Shown: positions 6,644 through 11,864 of the stretch, piece after piece
Layout: every line of letters begins with the position of its first letter
Position numbering within the stretch: the first letter of the stretch is position 1
Source of the DNA: JAWLFY01 sp964462125
Lineage (GTDB): Bacteria > Planctomycetota > Planctomycetia > Pirellulales > Pirellulaceae
DNA: 13,685 bases
NCBI GenBank assembly: GCA_964462125.1
Contig: CAYWXT010000148.1
Coordinates: forward strand, 1-13,685
Reading direction: 5' to 3'
Translations under genes and position numbers: made by a program
Notes under the pieces: generated by a model
What the model saw: the letters and a program-made list of their open reading frames with translations, nothing else
The model's database searches: none
Told to the model about the DNA's origin: nothing

Positions 6644-7555
6644 ATGACCGACTACAACCTGACCCATTTGAAGCAGCTCGAGGCCGAGAGCATCCACATC
6701 ATCCGCGAGGTGGTCGCTGAGTTCCGCAAACCGGTGATGCTTTATTCGATCGGTAAGGATTCGGCGGTATTGTTGCACCTGGCGATGAAGGCGTTCTATC
6801 CCGCCAAGCCGCCATTCCCGCTGCTGCATGTCGATACCACGTACAAATTCAAGGACATGATCGACTTCCGGGACAAGTATGTCCGGGGGGAACTGGGGCT
6901 GGATGTCTTGGTGCATGTCAATCGGGAAGGGCTCGGGCTCGGGATTCCTCCCTGGGAAGACAGCGAGCGTCATACGGAATTGATGAAGACCGATGCGCTC
7001 AAGCAGGCGCTGACCGAGCACGGCTTTGACGCCGCCTTCGGCGGTGCCCGCCGGGACGAAGAAAAGAGCCGAGCGAAGGAGCGGGTGTTCAGCTTCCGAG
7101 ATAAGTCCCACCGCTGGGACCCCAAGAACCAGCGACCGGAGCTGTGGAACTTGTACAACGGCCGTGTGAATAAGGGGGAATCGATCCGGGTTTTCCCGAT
7201 GAGCAACTGGACCGAGCTGGATGTCTGGCAGTACATCCACTTGGAGCAGATCCCGATCGTACCGTTGTATCTGGCGGCGCCACGAAAGGTCGTCAACCGC
7301 GGCGGAATCTGGCTGATGCGGGATGACGACCGGATGCCGCTGTTGAAGGGTGAAAAGGAGGAACTGCGGACGGTTCGCTTTCGGACCCTCGGCTGCTATC
7401 CGCTCAGCGGGGCCGTCGAGAGCGAGGCGACAACGCTGCCGGAGGTCATTCAGGAGATGCTGTTGGCGACCACCAGCGAACGTCAGGGTCGGATCATCGA
7501 CCAGGACGAGGGGGGCGCCGGGATGGAGGAAAAGAAACGACGCGGTTACTTTTAG
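6644..7555 (+). CDS. cysD: Sulfate adenylyltransferase subunit 2
   Basis: A 303-residue protein, nearly the length of E. coli CysD (302). With CysN it forms ATP sulfurylase, which makes adenosine 5'-phosphosulfate from ATP and sulfate, the first activation step of sulfate assimilation. The PP-loop SIGKDS is at residues 35-40. Other family blocks are HVDTTYKFKDMIDFRDKY, FGGARRDEEKSRAKERVFSF, the WNLYNG segment, FPMSNWTELDVWQYI, and the C-terminal LGCYPLSGAVES. The ATG at 6644 starts directly on the family N-terminus (MTDYNLTHLKQLEAESIHII); an upstream alternative at 6557 would add 29 unconserved residues. It heads a likely operon with cysNC 71 bases downstream, although a palindromic terminator-like element lies between them. 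Confidence 0.97.
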   Translation: MTDYNLTHLKQLEAESIHIIREVVAEFRKPVMLYSIGKDSAVLLHLAMKAFYPAKPPFPLLHVDTTYKFKDMIDFRDKYVRGELGLDVLVHVNREGLGLGIPPWEDSERHTELMKTDALKQALTEHGFDAAFGGARRDEEKSRAKERVFSFRDKSHRWDPKNQRPELWNLYNGRVNKGESIRVFPMSNWTELDVWQYIHLEQIPIVPLYLAAPRKVVNRGGIWLMRDDDRMPLLKGEKEELRTVRFRTLGCYPLSGAVESEATTLPEVIQEMLLATTSERQGRIIDQDEGGAGMEEKKRRGYF

Positions 7556-7563
7556 CCCGGAAC

Positions 7564-7588
7564 AAAAAAGGTGTCGGACACCTTTTTT
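7564..7588. repeat. Perfect palindrome with A-run and T-run flanks between cysD and cysNC (REP-like or terminator-like)
   Basis: Two 12-base arms, AAAAAAGGTGTC and GACACCTTTTTT, flank a single G; one more T follows. In RNA this folds into a GC-rich stem continued by an A-U stem ending in U residues, so it resembles a bidirectional intrinsic terminator. The core GGTGTCGGACACC with A and T flanks also resembles short dispersed palindromes that I recall from planctomycete and other genomes, so it may be a REP-like insertion. Here it starts 8 bases after the cysD stop and ends 38 bases before the cysNC start, where full termination would separate operon partners. Confidence 0.7.
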
Positions 7589-7626
7589 TGACAGCGGCAA
7601 CCCACGAGCGCTCACCAGAACGTCCC

Positions 7627-9567
7627 ATGAGTCATCAATCGGAATTGATCGCGACCGACATCGAAGCGTACCTCAAGCAGCACGAGCAAAAGCAGCTGCT
7701 CCGCTTCATCACCTGTGGCAGTGTCGACGACGGGAAGAGCACCCTGATCGGTCGTTTGCTGTACGACAGCAAGATGATCTACGAGGACCAGCTGAAGCAG
7801 ATGGAGGCTGATTCCAAGGTGGTGGGGACGACCGGAGGCCGTTTCGACCCCGCCTTGCTGACCGATGGGCTGAAAGCGGAACGTGAGCAAGGGATCACGA
7901 TCGATGTCGCCTATCGCTACTTCAGCACGGCCAAGCGGAAGTTCATCATCGCCGATACGCCGGGGCACGAGCAGTACACCCGCAACATGGCGACCGGGGG
8001 GAGTACCGCGGACCTGGCGGTGATCCTGATCGATGCCCGGCATGGCGTGCTGACGCAAACCAAACGTCACAGTTTCATCGTCTCGTTGCTGGGCATCCGC
8101 CACGTCGTGGTGGCGATCAACAAAATGGATTTGGTCGAATTCAGCGAACAGCGTTTCGATGAAATTTGTGACGACTACCGCTCGTTCGCGACCCGGCTGG
8201 ACCTGCCCGATTTGCATTTCATTCCGCTCTGCGCGCTCGACGGGGACAACGTCGTCGAACGGGGCGAGCGGCTCTCCTGGTACAGCGGCACGACGCTGAT
8301 GAATTTCCTGGAAACCGTCTACATCGGCTCCGACCGGAATCTGCGAGACTTCCGGATGCCGGTGCAGTACGTCAATCGGCCGAATCTCAATTTCCGTGGT
8401 TTTTGCGGAACGATCGCCTCGGGAATCGTCCGTGCTGGGGAGGAGATCATGGTCTTGCCGAGCCGTCAAACGTCGCGGGTCAAACAGATCGTGACATACG
8501 ATGGAAACCTCAAGGAGGCCTTTGCCCCCTTGGCGGTCACGTTGACCTTGGAGGACGAGATCGACGCCAGTCGCGGCGACATGATCGTCCGCGCCGGCAA
8601 CCTGCCGCGGACCAGCGACCGCATCGATGCCATGCTGGTCTGGATGAACCAGGACGCCATGGTGCCGGGCAAGCCTTACCTGATCAAACACACGACGCAA
8701 ACGGTTCCCGGGACGATCGAGACGCTGAAGTACCGGGTCGACGTCAACACCCTGCACCGCGACCTCGCCCCGACGTTGGAACTGAACGAGATCGGGCGGG
8801 TGCGGCTTTCCCTCAGCGCGCCGATCTACTTCGACCCCTATCGGCAAAGCCGTTGGACCGGCGCGTTCATCGTGATCGACCGGCTCACTAACGCGACCGT
8901 CGCGGCCGGGATGATCCTTGATCTGGAAAGCGTTGGCAACAAGAAGTCGGTATGGGAGGAGGAAGAGTCCATCCCGGAGGGCTCGGAGCAAGACGTTTCG
9001 GCGGTGTCGGCGGAGGAACGGGCGGCACGCTTCGGGCAAAAAGCCGCCACCGTGTTGTTGACCGGATTGACCGGGAGTGGCAAGACCGTGATCGGCCAAG
9101 CGGTGGAGCGGCGGCTGTTCGACGAAGGCCGGGCGGCCGCACTGATCGATGGCGAACAGGTGCGCCGCGGTTTGAGTCTCGATCTCGGATACACCGCGGA
9201 GGATCGCAGCGAGAATCTCCGCCGCAGCGGCCATCTGGCGCAAACCCTCAATGACGCCGGATTGATCTGTTTGGCCTCCTTTGTCGCCCCTTCCGACGCG
9301 GTCCGTCAAAAGGTGGCCAAGTTGATCGGGGAGGACCGGTTTTTGGTGGTTCACGTTGCCACGCCCGTGGAGGTATGTCGCCAGCGCGACACCAAGGGGC
9401 AATACCAGCAGGCCGACGCCGGCGAGCTGCCGAATTTCCCCGGTGTCACCGCACCCTATGAGCCACCGGAATCGCCAGACTTGGTTCTCGATGCTGCCGA
9501 GCAGTCAATCGACGAGGCCGCCGATGCCGTCGTCAAGCTGCTACGGGAAAAAGGAATCATTCGCTAA
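7627..9567 (+). CDS. cysNC: Bifunctional sulfate adenylyltransferase subunit 1 / adenylylsulfate kinase (CysN-CysC fusion)
   Basis: A 646-residue fusion of the NodQ/CysNC type. Residues 1 to about 455 are the CysN GTPase that drives ATP sulfurylase: P-loop GSVDDGKS (31-38), DTPGHEQYTRN (110-120), NKMD (165-168), then the beta-barrel domains. After a linker (about 455-472), the APS kinase domain phosphorylates APS to PAPS. It has the P-loop GLTGSGKT (480-487), DGEQVRRGL (508-516), DLGYTAEDRSENLRR, and the late block NFPGVTAPYEPP. Compared from memory with E. coli CysC, the ISP motif carrying phospho-Ser109 reads VAP here (A554), and DGDN reads DGEQ. PAPS can serve cysteine synthesis or sulfation of polysaccharides. 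The ATG at 7627 starts on the family N-terminus; a TTG at 7588 inside the palindrome is less likely. No Shine-Dalgarno is visible. Confidence 0.95.
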   Translation: MSHQSELIATDIEAYLKQHEQKQLLRFITCGSVDDGKSTLIGRLLYDSKMIYEDQLKQMEADSKVVGTTGGRFDPALLTDGLKAEREQGITIDVAYRYFSTAKRKFIIADTPGHEQYTRNMATGGSTADLAVILIDARHGVLTQTKRHSFIVSLLGIRHVVVAINKMDLVEFSEQRFDEICDDYRSFATRLDLPDLHFIPLCALDGDNVVERGERLSWYSGTTLMNFLETVYIGSDRNLRDFRMPVQYVNRPNLNFRGFCGTIASGIVRAGEEIMVLPSRQTSRVKQIVTYDGNLKEAFAPLAVTLTLEDEIDASRGDMIVRAGNLPRTSDRIDAMLVWMNQDAMVPGKPYLIKHTTQTVPGTIETLKYRVDVNTLHRDLAPTLELNEIGRVRLSLSAPIYFDPYRQSRWTGAFIVIDRLTNATVAAGMILDLESVGNKKSVWEEEESIPEGSEQDVSAVSAEERAARFGQKAATVLLTGLTGSGKTVIGQAVERRLFDEGRAAALIDGEQVRRGLSLDLGYTAEDRSENLRRSGHLAQTLNDAGLICLASFVAPSDAVRQKVAKLIGEDRFLVVHVATPVEVCRQRDTKGQYQQADAGELPNFPGVTAPYEPPESPDLVLDAAEQSIDEAADAVVKLLREKGIIR

Positions 9568-9594
9568 TGCTTTGTCACAGCCCAGGCTGAGGTT

Positions 9595-9599
9595 GGAGG
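9595..9599 (+). promoter_or_regulatory. Ribosome binding site supporting a TTG start
   Basis: GGAGG lies 9 bases before the TTG at 9609. It decides the start of the membrane protease gene, because no ATG is available between the upstream in-frame stop (9588-9590) and the first membrane segment. Confidence 0.65.
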
Positions 9600-9608
9600 C
9601 CGGACGGC

Positions 9609-10295
9609 TTGCGCGCCACGAGTCAAAATCCGACCGCTGCCTACATCGCCCCGCTGGCGGTTTATCTGGTCGGGGGCAGTTTGGCTGCGTCGCAGCCTGA
9701 GTTCTATGCACCGGCCTATGCGCTGGTGGTCGCAGCCACGGCGGTCGTCACAGGGTGGTCGCTACGACAAATCACCGTGATTGAGCCTCACGCGCGCGTC
9801 CTGCCAGGGGTCATCGTTGGGTTGCTCGGCATCGTCGCCTGGATCGGGCTCAGTCATTTGGGGTTGGAGTCCCGATTGACAGCGAACTTTCCGAGCTGGC
9901 TTCAGCGGCAACAGCGGGTCGGCCTGGATCCCTTCAGCGAATTCCAGCGGCCCGAGTTGGCGTGGGTCTTCATCGCGGTCCGGATGATCGGCTTGGCGGT
10001 GCTGGTGCCGGTCGCCGAGGAGGTGTTCTGGCGCGGTTTCCTGCTCCGGTGGACGATCTCAGAACGTTGGCGGGACGTTCCTGTCGGGCAATTCGAATGG
10101 AAGTCGTTCCTGATCGTGACCGTGCTGTTCACGCTGGTCCATCCCGAATGGTTCGCGGCGGCGACCTACGCAGTGCTGCTCAACGGCTTCCTGTACTGGA
10201 AAAAGGATCTGTGGCAGTGCATCGTGGCCCATGCGGTCAGTAATCTGGTGCTCGGCGTGTATGTGTTGCGTAGCGGCGCGTGGGAACTGTGGTGA
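9609..10295 (+). CDS. CPBP-family (CAAX-type) glutamic intramembrane protease
   Basis: A 228-residue polytopic membrane protein with about six hydrophobic segments. Motif 1 is EEVFWRGFLLR (137-147, E137, E138 and R142), motif 2 is FTLVHPEW (H178), and motif 3 is HAVSNLV (H208 and N212). These are the catalytic elements of Rce1/Abi-type proteases. The size and layout fit the CAAX-protease-related group found in exosortase/PEP-CTERM bacteria (TIGR03008-like), but no exosortase gene is visible here, so that link is inference. The start is TTG at 9609: it follows GGAGG (9595-9599) with a 9-base spacer, an in-frame TGA sits at 9588-9590, and no ATG upstream fits. It lies 41 bases after cysNC on the same strand and may be co-transcribed with it. 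It converges on glmM with only 27 bases between. Confidence 0.85.
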   Translation: MRATSQNPTAAYIAPLAVYLVGGSLAASQPEFYAPAYALVVAATAVVTGWSLRQITVIEPHARVLPGVIVGLLGIVAWIGLSHLGLESRLTANFPSWLQRQQRVGLDPFSEFQRPELAWVFIAVRMIGLAVLVPVAEEVFWRGFLLRWTISERWRDVPVGQFEWKSFLIVTVLFTLVHPEWFAAATYAVLLNGFLYWKKDLWQCIVAHAVSNLVLGVYVLRSGAWELW

Positions 10296-10322
10296 CGATC
10301 CAGCTCGGCGAGCCGGATGGCC

Positions 10323-11666
10323 TTACAACATCGCCTCCGCCGCCGCGCACAGCTGCCTGGCATCATCCTCGGTTTCCGCCTCGGCGATCAGACGGACGAT
10401 CGGTTCGGTGTTGCTGCCGCGAACGAGCAACCATTTGTCTGGCCAAGCCAAGCGCAGCCCGTCCCCCTGGGTCACCTCGGCGTGAGGATAACGTTCCCGT
10501 AGCGCCTTGAACAAGTGCGGCAGCTGCTCGGCCGCCGCCGTCGCTTTCGACTTGTGAATGTGCAACTTCGGCAGCGCGTCGGCGAGTTCGGCGAGCGATC
10601 GGCCGGTGGTCGTCATCAGATCGAGCACTTGTGCCATCGCCACGAAGCTGTCACGGACGTAGCCGACGCGCGGATCGATTGGGCCGCCATTGCCTTCCCC
10701 GCCATAGCAAGCTTGGTGGGCGAGCATCATGTCGGCGACGTTGGCTTCCCCGACCGCGCTGCGGTAGCAGGGGGCACCGATGTTCGCGGCCAAACGCTCG
10801 CTCATTCCGCTGGTCGCACCGTTGATCACGATCGGCCCCCTGGTCCTCGAGTCGGCCAGGGCCCGTTGAACGCACAGGGCGAGCGTGTATTCTTCGCCGA
10901 TGTAGCGGCCGTCGGCGTCGATCAGGGCCAAACGGTCGGCATCGGGGTCTTGGCAAAACCCGACGGCACAGTCGGTTTCGCGGACCTGTTGCGCGACACC
11001 TTGCAGGTTCTCCGCGGTAGGTTCGGGAACGTGCGCGAACGCGCCGTCGGGCTTGTCCCCGATCGCAACCACGTCACAGCCGAGGGCGGCGAGTAACCGC
11101 TTGCCGAGCAGGCTGCCGGCCCCATGGTTGCTGTCGAGCAGGACCCGGTGGCCAGCGTCGGCGATCGCCGACGCATCGACCGTTGCAAGCACGCGTTCCA
11201 AATGGGGCTCATGCGGATCGCTCTCCTCGCGGACCCCGCCGATCTTGTCATGGGAAACCCAGAGAAGGTCGCCTCGGAGAAACCGGTCGCGAACAGCGGC
11301 CCCGGCCGTGGAATCCAGGACGCGGCCAGCGCTGCTGAACAGCTTGATCCCGTTGTAGGGAGGCGGGTTGTGGCTGGCGGTGATCTGCACCGCCCCCGCG
11401 GCGCGGCGCTGGCGAACGAGAACACCGATCGTCGGGGTTGCCGCCACATCCACGTCGAGACAATCGCGGCCGCAGGCGGTCACTCCCGCGGCAATGGCTC
11501 GGCGGAGCATCATCCCGCTGCTGCGACCGTCGCGGCCGAGAATGATCGGACCATCCTCGGGTAAACTGGAGGCGAATGCGGCAACGTAGCGACAGGCGGC
11601 ATCCGGCGTCAGGGTCTCGCCGACGATCCCTCGCAATCCGCTGACGCTGATGATCAGTTCACTCAT
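10323..11666 (-). CDS. glmM: Phosphoglucosamine mutase-type alpha-D-phosphohexomutase
   Basis: A 447-residue four-domain phosphohexomutase. The phosphoserine loop is TASHNPPPYNG (96-106, S98), the magnesium loop DPDADR (240-245), the sugar-specificity loop GGEGNGG (322-328) and the phosphate loop RGSNTEP (416-422). The GEGNGG loop resembles archaeal-type GlmM and phosphomannomutase-like enzymes rather than the GEQSGH typical of bacterial GlmM. The likely reaction is glucosamine-6-phosphate to glucosamine-1-phosphate, for UDP-GlcNAc and cell-wall or glycan synthesis, but related enzymes accept glucose or mannose phosphates. The ATG at 11666 begins on the conserved LIISVSGLRGIVGE block; a GTG four codons upstream (11678) is possible. 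A 31-codon ORF overlaps this start. The gene is divergent from a second, distantly related phosphohexomutase, 198 bases away. Confidence 0.88.
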   Translation of the reverse strand: MSELIISVSGLRGIVGETLTPDAACRYVAAFASSLPEDGPIILGRDGRSSGMMLRRAIAAGVTACGRDCLDVDVAATPTIGVLVRQRRAAGAVQITASHNPPPYNGIKLFSSAGRVLDSTAGAAVRDRFLRGDLLWVSHDKIGGVREESDPHEPHLERVLATVDASAIADAGHRVLLDSNHGAGSLLGKRLLAALGCDVVAIGDKPDGAFAHVPEPTAENLQGVAQQVRETDCAVGFCQDPDADRLALIDADGRYIGEEYTLALCVQRALADSRTRGPIVINGATSGMSERLAANIGAPCYRSAVGEANVADMMLAHQACYGGEGNGGPIDPRVGYVRDSFVAMAQVLDLMTTTGRSLAELADALPKLHIHKSKATAAAEQLPHLFKALRERYPHAEVTQGDGLRLAWPDKWLLVRGSNTEPIVRLIAEAETEDDARQLCAAAEAML

Positions 11667-11754
11667 AGTTGCTCTCACGCCTGGGTTGAAGCCGGCCCGT
11701 CACTCGAGAGGGTCGCATGCGGTCGCTTGTTTGCGGACGAGTCCTCAGGAACAT
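11659..11754 (-). CDS. Candidate 31-residue upstream ORF overlapping the glmM start
   Basis: On the minus strand, an ATG at 11754 follows a strong ribosome site (AGGAGG, 4 bases before the ATG). The frame runs 31 codons, and its TGA (11661-11659) overlaps the second and third codons of glmM, so ribosomes finishing it would be placed on the glmM start. The peptide is basic (eight arginines), has no recognisable domain and is not a typical amino-acid attenuator leader. glmM itself has no strong Shine-Dalgarno, which makes coupling plausible. The peptide's sequence gives no independent support, and chance is a real alternative. Confidence 0.3.
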   Translation of the reverse strand: MFLRTRPQTSDRMRPSRVTGRLQPRRESNYE

Positions 11755-11767
11755 AGCACCTCCTCGT

Positions 11768-11791
11768 GGTGGCCGTTGCGGTGGCCGTTGC
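11768..11791. repeat. Perfect 12-bp tandem duplication in the divergent phosphohexomutase spacer
   Basis: GGTGGCCGTTGC occurs twice back to back, followed by G. It lies 73 bases before the start of the plus-strand mutase and just outside the small minus-strand ORF. The duplication repeats a TTGCG hexamer-like unit that could serve as alternative -35 elements for the promoter candidate that follows. Confidence 0.5.
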
Positions 11792-11805
11792 GAAGCCAAT
11801 AGAAT
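11776..11805 (+). promoter_or_regulatory. Weak sigma70-like promoter candidate for the plus-strand phosphohexomutase
   Basis: TTGCGG (11776-11781) and TAGAAT (11800-11805) are separated by 18 bases, and the -10 ends 59 bases before the ATG at 11865. Each hexamer departs from consensus, and the spacing is acceptable. The -35 sits across the tandem 12-mer, so changes in repeat number could alter it. Planctomycete promoters are poorly defined, so this is tentative. Confidence 0.3.
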
Positions 11806-11864
11806 CGGCACCCGATGCACCATCAACCGGCCGACCGATTCCCCAATGACCTCGGAGTGCCAGC

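Noticed and set aside
6041..7615. Minus-strand open frame of 524 codons opposite rsmG and cysD
   Set aside because: It covers two well-identified plus-strand genes and shows no domain of its own.
7612..9402. Long minus-strand open frame (596 codons) opposite cysNC
   Set aside because: It mirrors the strongly conserved cysNC coding frame. Its translation is rich in R, H, D and Q without any domain, as expected of antisense frames in GC-rich genes.
9578..9589. Palindrome CAGCCCAGGCTG between cysNC and the protease gene
   Set aside because: Only 4-5 base pairs can form and no T-run follows, so it is not a convincing terminator.
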